DNA of 64,000 bases from Methylobacterium sp. E-045 (GTDB taxonomy: Bacteria > Pseudomonadota > Alphaproteobacteria > Rhizobiales > Beijerinckiaceae): the NCBI RefSeq assembly GCF_022829685.1, contig NZ_JAKSYE010000063.1:62001-126000 (forward strand), written 5' to 3'. Positions within the stretch are counted from its first letter, which is position 1, and each line of letters opens with the position of its first letter. Positions 55,805-64,000 of the stretch are shown here, piece after piece. The notes beneath the pieces are model-generated. The model worked only from the letters and a program-made list of their open reading frames with translations, was not told where the DNA came from and made no database searches. The translations under genes and the position numbers were made by a program.

Positions 55805-58138
55805 ATGGGCGACAACATGTCCGACGATCTCAAGTCCGGAGCCCTCGTCTACCACCGCCTGCCCCGGCCCGGAAAGCTCGAGATCCAGGCGACGAAGCCT
55901 CTGGGCAACCAGCGCGACCTGGCGCTCGCCTATTCCCCCGGCGTCGCCGCAGCCTGCATGGCGATCTACGACGATCCGCAGGAGGCCGCCACCCTCACCA
56001 TCCGCCAGAACCTCGTGGCCGTGCTCACCAACGGCACCGCCGTACTCGGCCTCGGCAATATCGGCCCGCTGGCCTCGAAGCCGGTGATGGAGGGCAAGGC
56101 GGTCCTGTTCAAGAAGTTCGCCGGAATCGACGTGTTCGACATCGAGGTGGACCAGAACGACGTCGGCAAGCTCGTGGACGTGGTCTGCTCCCTGGAGCCG
56201 ACCTTCGGCGGCATCAACCTCGAGGACATCAAGGCACCCGAGTGTTTCGAGGTCGAGGAGCAGTGCCGGGCGCGGATGAACATCCCGGTCTTCCACGACG
56301 ATCAGCACGGCACCGCGATCATCGTGGCGGCGGCCGTCCTCAACGCCCTCGAACTCGCCGGCAAGCAGCTCTCCGACGTCCGCATCGTCACCTCAGGCGC
56401 TGGCGCCGCGGCGCTCGCCTGCCTCAACCTGCTGGTGTCGCTGGGCGCCCGGGTCGACAACATCACCGTCACGGACATCAAGGGCGTGGTCTACAAGGGC
56501 CGCACCGAACTGATGGACCGCTGGAAGGACGTCTACGCCAAGGAGACCGAGGCCCGGACGCTGGCCGAGGTCATTCCGGGCGCCGACGTTTTCATCGGCC
56601 TCTCGGCGGGCGGCGTCCTGAAGCCGGAATATCTGGAGAAGATGGCCGACAAGCCGCTGATCATGGCGCTGGCCAACCCCTATCCGGAGATCATGCCGGA
56701 TCTCGCGCAGGAGAAGCGCCCCGACGCGATGATCTGCACCGGGCGCTCGGATTTTCCCAACCAGGTCAACAACGTCCTGTGCTTCCCCTACATCTTCCGC
56801 GGCGCCCTCGATGTCGGCGCCACCTCGATCAACGAGGAGATGAAAAAGGCCGCCGTGAAGGCGATCGCGGCTTTGGCCCGCGAGAGCCCCTCCGACGTGG
56901 TCGCCCGCGCCTATGGCGGCGAGGCCCGACCCTTCGGCCCGCATTCGCTGATCCCGAGCCCGTTCGATCCGCGCCTGATCCTGCGCATCGCCCCCGCCGT
57001 GGCGCAGGCCGCGATGGATTCGGGCGTCGCCGGCCGGCCGTTGGAGAACGTCCAGGCCTATGTCGAGGGCCTCGACCGCTTCGTCCATCGCTCCGGCTTC
57101 ATCATGAAGCCGATCTTCTCCAAGGCGAAGGAGAACCCCAAGCGCGTCCTCTATGCGGAGGGTGAGGACGAGCGCGTGCTGCGCGCCGCCCAGGCCATCG
57201 TCGAGGATCACGTGGCCCGGCCCATCCTGGTGGGACGCCCGCGCGTGATCGAGACCCGGATCAAGCGCTTCGGCCTGTCGATCCGGCAGGGGACCGATTT
57301 CGACCTGATCGATCCCGAGGACGATCCACGCTACCGCGACTATGTCGCGACCTATCTCGAAGTCGCCGGCCGTCGTGGCATCACGCCGGATGCCGCGCGC
57401 ACGCTGGTGCGCACCAACAACACGGTGATCGGGGCCATCGCCGTGCGCCGGGGCGAGGCGGACGCGCTGATCTGCGGCCTGGAGGGCCGGTTCGAGACGC
57501 GCCTGCGGGTGATCCGCGACGTGATCGGCCTCGCGCCGGGCGTGCTCGATTTCGCCGCCATGAGCCTCATCGTCACCAAGGAAGGCGCTTACTTCCTCGC
57601 CGACACTCATGTCCGGCCCGATCCCAGCGCCGAGGAGATCGCCGATGTGGCGGTGGCCTGTGCCGGCCACGTCGCGCGCTTCGGCCTCACCCCGAAGATC
57701 GCCCTCCTCAGCCATTCGGATTTCGGCCAGTCCGATTCCCGCTCCGCTCAGAAGATGCGTGCGGCGCTGGGTCTGATCCAGGGCCGCCGGCCGGACCTGC
57801 AGGTGGATGGCGAGATGCAGGCCGACACCGCCCTGTCCGGCCTGATCCGCGACCGGGTGCTGCCCGGCTCGCCCCTCAAGGGCTCCGCCAACGTCCTGAT
57901 CTTCCCCAATCTCGACGCCGCCAACATCGCCTTCCAGTTCTCCAAGGTCCTGGCCGACGCCCTACCCGTGGGGCCGCTGCTGATCGGCCCGGCCCGGCCC
58001 GCGCACATCCTGTCGCCGTCGGTGACGGCGCGCGGCATCGTCAACGTCACCGCCGCGGCGGTGGTGGAGGCGCAGGCGAGCGTCGTCGAGCCGACGACCG
58101 CATCGCCCGAGCCTGGTCTGATGCCCCTCTCCGAATAG
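55805..58138 (+). CDS. maeB: NADP-dependent malic enzyme with C-terminal phosphotransacetylase-like domain
   Basis: 777 residues: malic-enzyme N-terminal and NAD(P)-binding domains (about 15-425: [61 protein letters not shown]), and a C-terminal phosphate acetyltransferase-like domain (430-760), thought to be regulatory. Oxidatively decarboxylates malate to pyruvate. The ATG at 55805 with GAGG before it is used; ATGs at 55787 and 55817 are in frame. Confidence 0.94.
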   Translation: MGDNMSDDLKSGALVYHRLPRPGKLEIQATKPLGNQRDLALAYSPGVAAACMAIYDDPQEAATLTIRQNLVAVLTNGTAVLGLGNIGPLASKPVMEGKAVLFKKFAGIDVFDIEVDQNDVGKLVDVVCSLEPTFGGINLEDIKAPECFEVEEQCRARMNIPVFHDDQHGTAIIVAAAVLNALELAGKQLSDVRIVTSGAGAAALACLNLLVSLGARVDNITVTDIKGVVYKGRTELMDRWKDVYAKETEARTLAEVIPGADVFIGLSAGGVLKPEYLEKMADKPLIMALANPYPEIMPDLAQEKRPDAMICTGRSDFPNQVNNVLCFPYIFRGALDVGATSINEEMKKAAVKAIAALARESPSDVVARAYGGEARPFGPHSLIPSPFDPRLILRIAPAVAQAAMDSGVAGRPLENVQAYVEGLDRFVHRSGFIMKPIFSKAKENPKRVLYAEGEDERVLRAAQAIVEDHVARPILVGRPRVIETRIKRFGLSIRQGTDFDLIDPEDDPRYRDYVATYLEVAGRRGITPDAARTLVRTNNTVIGAIAVRRGEADALICGLEGRFETRLRVIRDVIGLAPGVLDFAAMSLIVTKEGAYFLADTHVRPDPSAEEIADVAVACAGHVARFGLTPKIALLSHSDFGQSDSRSAQKMRAALGLIQGRRPDLQVDGEMQADTALSGLIRDRVLPGSPLKGSANVLIFPNLDAANIAFQFSKVLADALPVGPLLIGPARPAHILSPSVTARGIVNVTAAAVVEAQASVVEPTTASPEPGLMPLSE

Positions 58139-58184
58139 AGCGACGGCCGGGATGTCGCGCATCCTCCACGTCTGACGCCATGGG

Positions 58185-58216
58185 AAAAAGGCCTCCGATT
58201 TCTCGGGGGCCTTTTT
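58185..58216 (+). terminator. Rho-independent terminator of maeB
   Basis: A 14-base stem (58185-58198 with 58203-58216, one G-T pair) with a 4-base loop; five T at the stem end and CGTT after it. It lies 47 bases past the maeB stop. Confidence 0.92.
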
Positions 58217-58242
58217 CGTTCGTGTGCCCAGAAGGGATGGAA

Positions 58243-58377
58243 TCAGACGCGGCGGTCGCCGTGGGCGACGGCCGGGGTCACGGCGCCGAGGCGGCCGCCG
58301 AGGAAGGCGGCCAGGCCTCCGAGGATCAGGGCGAGGGCGCCTTGGAGAGCGCCCTGCGCAGCGGCGCTGCGGGTCAT
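58243..58377 (-). CDS. Very small single-span membrane protein, 44 residues
   Basis: MTRSAAAQGALQGALALILG continues into one hydrophobic span (about 9-33), then a short tail ending HGDRRV. The ATG at 58377 is preceded by AGAGGGTGGG, a good ribosome binding site. It lies between the maeB terminator and the divergent formamidase-like gene. No family recognised; the small size keeps confidence low. Confidence 0.5.
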   Translation of the reverse strand: MTRSAAAQGALQGALALILGGLAAFLGGRLGAVTPAVAHGDRRV

Positions 58378-58501
58378 CCCACCCTCTTTCGCCCAAAGGC
58401 GATCGGATCCCGCCGGGACCTTCCCTTCCGCCCGGACGCGTGGAGAACTGGCCACCGGATTGCATACAGGATTCGGATCAAGGGCCGGTCGGGAGATTTC
58501 A

Positions 58502-59944
58502 ATGTGCCGTGGTGACGATCCGAACTGCACCCATTTCGCCGAGCATCGCCGCCGTTTCCTCGGCGACCTCGCGCCCGAGCGTCGGGCCTTCCTCAAGAGC
58601 GGTTTCGTCGCCACCGGGGGCGCGGCGGCGATGGCGGCCGGCGGACTGTCCCTCGTCGGCCCCGCGCTGGCGCAGACGAGCGCCAAGGGTATCCGGCAGA
58701 CGGCGCATTACCACCTGCCGGCCACCGCGGAGACCGTCCATTGGGGCTACTTCTCGAAGCTGCTGAAGCCCCAGGTCGAGATCGCGTCCGGTGACTACGT
58801 CACCATCGAGACCCTGACCCACCACGCCAACGACGATGCCGAGCGCATGGTGACGGGCGATCCCGGCGCCGAGAGCGTGTTCCTCTGGACCAAGGAGAAG
58901 AAGGGCGTCGCCCGCCGCGGCGCCGGACCGGAGACCGGCCCCCTCGGACCGGGCGGGGGGCTCGGCGTCCACATCTGTACCGGCCCGGTGGCGATCCGCG
59001 GCGCGGAGCCCGGCGACGTGCTGGAGGTGCGCATCCTCGACGTGGCGCCCCGCCCCTGCGCCAACCCCGCCTTCAAGGGCCGCAGTTTCGGCAGCAACGC
59101 CGCCGCCTGGTGGGGCTATCACTACAAGGACATGATCACCGGCGACCGGACGCGCGAGGTCGTCACCATCTACGAAGTCGACGTGAGCGGCGCCCGCGAC
59201 TGGGCGAAGGCGGTGTACAATTTCCGCTGGCCGGGAGTCACCGATCCGTTCGGCGTGGCGCATCCCACCATCGACTATCCCGGCATCCCCGTCGACCACG
59301 CGAACACGCAGCGCAATTTCGACGTCCTCAAGGGCGTGCGCGTGCCGATCCGCCCGCATTTCGGCACGATGGGCCTCGCGCCCAGGGAGGCCGACATGGT
59401 GAACTCGATTCCCCCGAGCTACACCGGAGGCAACATCGACAACTGGCGCATCGGCAAGGGCGCGACGATGTACTATCCCGTCGCGGTGCCGGGCGCCCTG
59501 TTCTCGGTGGGCGACCCGCATGCGAGCCAGGGCGATTCCGAACTCTGCGGCACCGCCATCGAGTGCTCGCTCACGGGCACCTTCCAGTTCATCCTGCACA
59601 AGAAGGCGGATCTCGCCGGCACGGCCCTGGAGACCCTCGATTTCCCGATGATCGAGACGCAGGACGATTGGGTGCTCTCGGGCTTCAGCTATCCGAACTA
59701 CCTCGCCGATCTCGGACCCGAGGCACAGAGCGAGATCTTCTCCAAATCCTCCATCGACCTCGCCATGCGCGACGCCTTCCGCAAGATGCGGTCCTTCCTG
59801 ATGCAGGCGAAGGGGCTCACCGAGGACGAGGCGATCTCGCTCATGTCCATCGCCGTCGATTTCGGCATCACCCAGGTGGTGGACGGCAACTGGGGCGTCC
59901 ATGCCATCGTCAAGAAGGCGATCTTCGCGGACAGGCCGTCCTGA
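58502..59944 (+). CDS. Tat-exported acetamidase/formamidase family protein
   Basis: 480 residues. Long N-terminal region ending in a twin-arginine signal (ERRAFLKSG at 26-34, then an Ala/Gly-rich span and ALAQ), so folded export by the Tat system is expected. The catalytic part matches FmdA/AmdA-type amidases: TIETLTHHANDD, GPVAIRGAEPGDVLEVRILD, FGTMGLAP and GDPHASQGDSELCGTAIE. Substrate likely a small amide. A periplasmic location is unusual for this family. ATG 58502 follows GGGAGA. Confidence 0.88.
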   Translation: MCRGDDPNCTHFAEHRRRFLGDLAPERRAFLKSGFVATGGAAAMAAGGLSLVGPALAQTSAKGIRQTAHYHLPATAETVHWGYFSKLLKPQVEIASGDYVTIETLTHHANDDAERMVTGDPGAESVFLWTKEKKGVARRGAGPETGPLGPGGGLGVHICTGPVAIRGAEPGDVLEVRILDVAPRPCANPAFKGRSFGSNAAAWWGYHYKDMITGDRTREVVTIYEVDVSGARDWAKAVYNFRWPGVTDPFGVAHPTIDYPGIPVDHANTQRNFDVLKGVRVPIRPHFGTMGLAPREADMVNSIPPSYTGGNIDNWRIGKGATMYYPVAVPGALFSVGDPHASQGDSELCGTAIECSLTGTFQFILHKKADLAGTALETLDFPMIETQDDWVLSGFSYPNYLADLGPEAQSEIFSKSSIDLAMRDAFRKMRSFLMQAKGLTEDEAISLMSIAVDFGITQVVDGNWGVHAIVKKAIFADRPS

Positions 59945-59960
59945 CGCGCCGCGAGGTCGG

Positions 59961-60284
59961 TCAGCCGGTGAGGTGCCTTCGCAGCATGAAGAGATAGACG
60001 ATTTCGGCGGCGACGAGGATCGCTCCCACCGTCGCCATGTTTCGGGCGACACCGGACCCGTCGCCGCCGGGTCCATGGCTCACGGCCACCGTCGCCATGA
60101 CGATCACGCCGATGACCGGGATGAACCCGAGCGCGATCCATTTGGGCGCGTACCAGGTCGGCCGCCCGTCCAGGCCCCATTGCATCGGAAGCCGGTCGAG
60201 ATCACCCACCCAGAAGCCCGCGAGGGCCGACAGGCATGACAGGATGGCGAGGGTCACGACGGCGAAGACGTAGACGGTCGGCAT
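59961..60284 (-). CDS. Small membrane protein, DUF1648-like
   Basis: 107 residues with three hydrophobic segments (about 3-27, 48-68, 82-101). Between the first two it has LPMQWGLDGRPTWYAPKWIA, the LPxQWGxxGxP pattern of DUF1648/SdpI-related membrane proteins. Function unknown. Converges with the formamidase-like gene. Confidence 0.8.
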   Translation of the reverse strand: MPTVYVFAVVTLAILSCLSALAGFWVGDLDRLPMQWGLDGRPTWYAPKWIALGFIPVIGVIVMATVAVSHGPGGDGSGVARNMATVGAILVAAEIVYLFMLRRHLTG

Positions 60285-60327
60285 CGAAGATCCTCCGAAC
60301 GGCCGAGGCTACGAACCCGCGACCGTA

Positions 60328-61878
60328 TCAGGTCGTGACGATCCGCCCCTCCAGCCCCAGCACCCGGCCGAGGCCGCGGACTCGGTTGAGGAGGCGATCG
60401 CCCGGCAACGCGGCCATATCCGACGGCAGAGTCAGGGTCACCCGCCGATCTTCGACGATGAGGGGAAGACGCGAGAGCGCCCCCTCCATGCCCGCCGAGA
60501 TCGGGAAGGCGACCCGCAGGAGCGCTCCGACGAGGCGGGCGCGTTCGAACAGGCGCGGCCCGGCGAGGCTGCGCAGCATCGGGCTCGCCTTCTCGGCGGC
60601 CATGCCCTCGTGACGGAAATAGACCGCGAGGGCGAGATAGGCCCTGCCGGGGTGGTCGACGCCCACGAAGGCGGCATGGGTAATGACGTTGATGCTCTGC
60701 TCGCCCCGGTAGTCGGGATGTGCGCGCCAGCCGATATCCGACAGGAGGCAGGCGGCGTGGCGCAGGCGGCGCTCGTCGGCCGTCTCCGGGCCGTCGAGGG
60801 TGGCCACGAACCGGTCGGTCCAGGCGATGAGGTCGGCACCGTGTCCGGGCGAGCGGGCGCGCAGGCCGTTGAGTTCCCCGGCCGCCGCCAGGAGCGGATC
60901 GGCCAAGCGCGTATCGCGGTCGAGCTGCTCGTAGAGCAGCCCCTCGCGCACCCCGGAGGCCGAGATGGCGAGTTCACGCGGGCGGCCGATGCGGATGATC
61001 TCCTCCAGCACCACGGCGCCGTAGGCGAGGAGGGGCCGGCGCGCCTCCGAGACGGCCTCCACGTCCTGCAACAGGGCGGCGTCGGTGCGCTCCACCACTT
61101 CGAGGAAGCTGAGTTCGTCGGAAGGCTCGATGCTGTAGCCGTGCATGACGTGGAGCGGGTAGCCCCGCGCGGCCTGATGCAGGCGGGCCAGCGCCCGCCA
61201 GGTGCCGCCCACCGCGTAGAAGCTGCGCCCGCGCAGGGTCTCCAGCTGGGGGGCCGCCTTCGCGAGATTCTCGCGAGCGATCTTGAGGGCCTTCTTCACC
61301 GACCCGCCGGAGAGATCCTGGAGGGCGAGGCCGCCGAGCGGCATCGTCACCCCCTGCCCCACCGTGGCACCGCGCACGTCCACGAGTTCGAGGGAGCCGC
61401 CGCCGAGATCGCCGACGACCCCGTCCGGCGTATGGAAACCGGAGATCACGCCGAGGGCCGACAGCTCCGCCTCCCGCCGCCCCGACAGGAGCTCGATCCG
61501 GTGGCCGCAGGCGGCCTCCGCCGCAGCGAGGAATTCCGGGCCGTTCTGCGCGTCGCGCGCGGCGGCCGTGGCCAGCACGAAGACGCGGCCGACGCGCATG
61601 GTCTCGCAGAGGATGCGGAAGCGTGCGAGCGCGCTGAGCGCGCGCCGGACCGCCTCTTCGCTGAGCCGGCCCGTGCTGAACACGTTACGGCCCAGCCCAC
61701 ACAGGACCTTCTCGTTGTAGAGCGGCGTCGGTGCGCGGTTCAGGCCGTCATAGGCCACGAGCCGCACGGAATTCGAGCCGATGTCGATGATCGCCACCGG
61801 CTCCACGCAATCCTGCACGCGGCGGTCTCCCTGAAGCGCGAGGCCGCTCTGCGCAGCACTGGTACGAGGGAGGCCCAT
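60328..61878 (-). CDS. ppx: Exopolyphosphatase / Ppx-GppA phosphatase
   Basis: 516 residues of the actin-like Ppx/GppA fold. AIIDIGSNSVRLV (phosphate 1), LATAAARDAQNG, and GDLGGGSLELVDV (phosphate 2) are present; a C-terminal HD-like helical part follows with HAACLLSDIGWRAHPDYR. Degrades polyphosphate or pppGpp. Lies 25 bases downstream of ppk, so both ends of polyphosphate metabolism are in one operon. Confidence 0.93.
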   Translation of the reverse strand: MGLPRTSAAQSGLALQGDRRVQDCVEPVAIIDIGSNSVRLVAYDGLNRAPTPLYNEKVLCGLGRNVFSTGRLSEEAVRRALSALARFRILCETMRVGRVFVLATAAARDAQNGPEFLAAAEAACGHRIELLSGRREAELSALGVISGFHTPDGVVGDLGGGSLELVDVRGATVGQGVTMPLGGLALQDLSGGSVKKALKIARENLAKAAPQLETLRGRSFYAVGGTWRALARLHQAARGYPLHVMHGYSIEPSDELSFLEVVERTDAALLQDVEAVSEARRPLLAYGAVVLEEIIRIGRPRELAISASGVREGLLYEQLDRDTRLADPLLAAAGELNGLRARSPGHGADLIAWTDRFVATLDGPETADERRLRHAACLLSDIGWRAHPDYRGEQSINVITHAAFVGVDHPGRAYLALAVYFRHEGMAAEKASPMLRSLAGPRLFERARLVGALLRVAFPISAGMEGALSRLPLIVEDRRVTLTLPSDMAALPGDRLLNRVRGLGRVLGLEGRIVTT

Positions 61879-61903
61879 GACCGGCTCCTAGTGGGTCGTC
61901 CGC

Positions 61904-64000
61904 TCAGGGGCGCTGGGCTCTGCGGCTCAGAGCGCGCGGACTCGACTTCTTCGAGGACTTGCCCCGGCCGGACAGGCTCGGGTTCGTCATGAAGTACTTG
62001 TGCGCGTTGAACGGCTCCTCGCCCTCGGAGGGCTGGACACGTTCACTCGCGCCAGACGCCAGTACACGCCAGCTCTGTTGGTTGTCGAGGAGGTTGGCGA
62101 GCATGATCTGGTCCAGCACCTGCTGATGCACGGTTTGGTTAGTGATCGGCAACAGCGCCTCGACGCGCCGTTCGAGGTTGCGGGTCATCAGGTCGGCCGA
62201 CGAGATCGACACCGTCGCCTTCGGGTGCGGCAGGCCGAACCCGTTGCCGAAGGCGTAGATCCGCTCGTGTTCGAGGAAGCGCCCGACGATGGATTTCACC
62301 CGGATCGTGTCCGACAGACCGGGAATACCCGGCCGGAGGCAGCAGATGCCGCGCACGATGCAGTCGATCTGCACCCCGGCCTGGGACGCGTCGTAGAGCG
62401 CGTCGATGATCTGCCCGTCCACCAGGGAGTTGCACTTGATCCAGATCGCCGCCGGCCGCCCGGCCTTGGCATGGGCCACTTCGGCCGCGATGTTCTCCAG
62501 GAGCCGGGGCTTGATGGTCAGCGGCGAGACCGCCATGCGCTCGAGTTCGGCGGGCTCCGCGTAGCCGGTGATGTAGTTGAAGATACGGCTGACGTCGCGG
62601 GCCACTGCGGGGTCGGCCGTGAAGAACGACAGGTCGGTGTAGACCCGCGCCGTGATCGGGTGATAGTTGCCGGTGCCGACATGGCAGTAGCTCACGAGCT
62701 TGTCGCCCTCGCGCCGCACCACCATCGACAGCTTGGCGTGGGTCTTCAACTCGATGAAGCCGAACACCACCTGCGCGCCGGCCTTCTCCAGGTCGCGGGC
62801 CCAGCGGATGTTGGCCTCCTCGTCGAAGCGTGCCTTCAGTTCCACCAGCGCCGTCACGGACTTGCCGAGTTCGGCGGCCTCGGCCAGCGCCGCCACGATC
62901 GGCGAGTTCGAGGAGGTGCGGTAGAGCGTCTGCTTGATCGCCACCACGTTGGGGTCGCGGGCGGCCTGGGCCAGGAACTGCACCACCGCGTCGAAGGATT
63001 CGTAGGGGTGGTGGACGATGAAGTCCTTCTGCCGGATGGCGGCGAAGACGTCGCCGCCGCTCTCGCGGATGCGCTCGGGGAAACGCGGGTTGTACGACTT
63101 GAACTTCAGGTCCGGCCGGTCGATCCCGACGATCTGCGACAGTTCGTTGAGGGCGAGCATGCCCTCGACCACGAAAATCGCGTCGTAGCCGATCTCGAGT
63201 TCGTCGGCGACGAAGGCGCGCAGATCCTCCGGCATCCCGGTCTCGACCTCGAGCCTGATGACGACGCCGCGGCGGCGCTGCTTCAGGGCGCTTTCGAAAT
63301 GCAGGACGAGGTCCTCGGCCTCCTCCTCGATCTCGAGGTCGGAATCGCGGATCACCCGGAACGCCCCCTGCCCCTTGACGAAGTAGCCGGGGAACAGGCG
63401 GCCGGTGAACAGGACGATGACCTGCTCGATGGCGATGAAGCGGGCGGTGGATTCCCCCGTGACCTCCGGCAGGCGCACGAAGCGGTCGAGGACGGCGGGC
63501 AGGCGGATCAGGGCGCGCAGGGTGCGCCCGTCGCGGGGCCGCACCATCATCAGGGCGATGCTGGAGCCGAGGTTCGACAGGAACGGGAACGGATGGGCCG
63601 GGTCGATGGCGAGCGGCGTCAGCACCGGGAAGACGTGGCTGAGGAAGTACTCCTCCAGCCAGGCCTTGTGATCGGGACTGAGATCGCCGGGCTCCACCAG
63701 ATCGATGCCGACACCGTGAAGGTCGTCGCGCAACTCGCGCCAGCGCCGCTGCTGGTCGAGGGCGAGGCGCGAGACCTCGGAACCGATGCGGCTAAGCTGC
63801 TCGGACGGGCTCAGCCCGTCCTGCGACGGCTGGATCAGGCCGGCGCGGACCTGGTCGTGCAGGCCCGCCACGCGGACCATGAAGAACTCGTCGAGGTTGT
63901 TGGCCGAGATCGAGAGGAAGCGCAGCTGCTCCAGCAGCGGGTGGCTGGTGTTGGAGGCTTCCTCCAGCACCCGGCGGTTGAACTGCAGCCAGGAGAGTTC
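61904..64000 (-). CDS. ppk: Polyphosphate kinase 1, 5' end beyond the window
   Basis: Makes polyphosphate from ATP. 698 residues are visible; the reading continues past 64000 as [11 protein letters not shown], the standard PPK1 N-terminal segment, so only ~20-60 residues are missing. [19 protein letters not shown], the autophosphorylated-His region [18 protein letters not shown], and HVGTGNYHP with the C-terminal PLD-like domains are all seen. The C-terminus is basic ([18 protein letters not shown]). Confidence 0.95.
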   Translation of the reverse strand, partial: ELSWLQFNRRVLEEASNTSHPLLEQLRFLSISANNLDEFFMVRVAGLHDQVRAGLIQPSQDGLSPSEQLSRIGSEVSRLALDQQRRWRELRDDLHGVGIDLVEPGDLSPDHKAWLEEYFLSHVFPVLTPLAIDPAHPFPFLSNLGSSIALMMVRPRDGRTLRALIRLPAVLDRFVRLPEVTGESTARFIAIEQVIVLFTGRLFPGYFVKGQGAFRVIRDSDLEIEEEAEDLVLHFESALKQRRRGVVIRLEVETGMPEDLRAFVADELEIGYDAIFVVEGMLALNELSQIVGIDRPDLKFKSYNPRFPERIRESGGDVFAAIRQKDFIVHHPYESFDAVVQFLAQAARDPNVVAIKQTLYRTSSNSPIVAALAEAAELGKSVTALVELKARFDEEANIRWARDLEKAGAQVVFGFIELKTHAKLSMVVRREGDKLVSYCHVGTGNYHPITARVYTDLSFFTADPAVARDVSRIFNYITGYAEPAELERMAVSPLTIKPRLLENIAAEVAHAKAGRPAAIWIKCNSLVDGQIIDALYDASQAGVQIDCIVRGICCLRPGIPGLSDTIRVKSIVGRFLEHERIYAFGNGFGLPHPKATVSISSADLMTRNLERRVEALLPITNQTVHQQVLDQIMLANLLDNQQSWRVLASGASERVQPSEGEEPFNAHKYFMTNPSLSGRGKSSKKSSPRALSRRAQRP

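Noticed and set aside
1..64000. tRNA, rRNA, insertion sequences, integrases, phage structural genes
   Set aside because: Looked for by cloverleaf-like ends, transposase motifs and terminal repeats; none found by eye.

Overview
The window is GC-rich chromosomal DNA that looks like a Rhizobiales alphaproteobacterium, most probably Methylobacterium/Methylorubrum. This rests on gene order (rlpA-dac-tmk-holB-metG-tatD and argS-SPOR-nagZ-tatABC-serS-surE-pcm-nlpD-DUF815-yajC-secD-secF), on a textbook EcfG-type general-stress promoter, on a full CtrA box, and on alphaproteobacterial protein sequences. No rRNA, tRNA, insertion sequence, integrase or CRISPR array was recognised. Most of the content is core housekeeping with small accessory patches between blocks.

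Layout. 1-7.8 kb (minus strand): an operon-like run of rlpA, a D,D-carboxypeptidase, tmk, holB, metG, tatD and an MBL-fold hydrolase, linking cell-wall remodelling, DNA replication and translation. 8.2-10.2 kb: a small ParA ATPase with a ribbon-helix-helix partner, divergent from a PAS-domain protein, with a perfect TTAA-N7-TTAA CtrA box between them. 10.2-16.8 kb: cobF, then a plus-strand heavy-metal efflux cassette (Cys/His-rich exported protein, fused RND adaptor, HME-type RND pump, DUF305 protein). 16.8-19.4 kb: an exported protein, a hydroxypyruvate-isomerase-like protein and an ECF sigma/anti-sigma pair. 19.7-22.1 kb: an HtrA-like protein that has lost its catalytic triad, and trmFO. 22.2-23.5 kb: a less GC-rich patch with small hypothetical and membrane proteins and a GNAT. 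23.7-26.6 kb: lactate permease and a manganese catalase behind an EcfG promoter. 26.7-31.1 kb: NDUFAF6-like and NDUFAF3-like genes with secF, secD and yajC. 31.4-45.4 kb: DUF815 ATPase, nlpD-like, pcm, surE, serS, tatCBA, nagZ, SPOR protein, argS, a decayed SGNH-hydrolase pseudogene and dgt. scpA and scpB, often found between nagZ and tatA in relatives, are absent here. 45.4-52.8 kb: erpA, a large exported protein, rnd, a WYL-like protein, aspS and a glycosyltransferase. 53.0-54.8 kb: a candidate nuclease toxin overlapped by a candidate immunity gene, in a locally AT-richer patch. 54.8-64 kb: DUF3297 protein, acetyltransferase, maeB, a Tat-exported acetamidase/formamidase-like protein, a small membrane protein, ppx and the start-truncated ppk.

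How it fits together: protein export (SecDF-YajC, TatABC, and a Tat substrate), envelope maintenance (RlpA, D,D-carboxypeptidase, NlpD-like, NagZ, SPOR protein) and stress handling (Mn catalase, polyphosphate enzymes, metal efflux, ECF sigma system) dominate. The points most worth a second look are the overlapping toxin/immunity-like pair, the dead HtrA, the doubly broken SGNH hydrolase, the EcfG and CtrA sites, and several small genes and REP-like repeats that ordinary annotation would miss.
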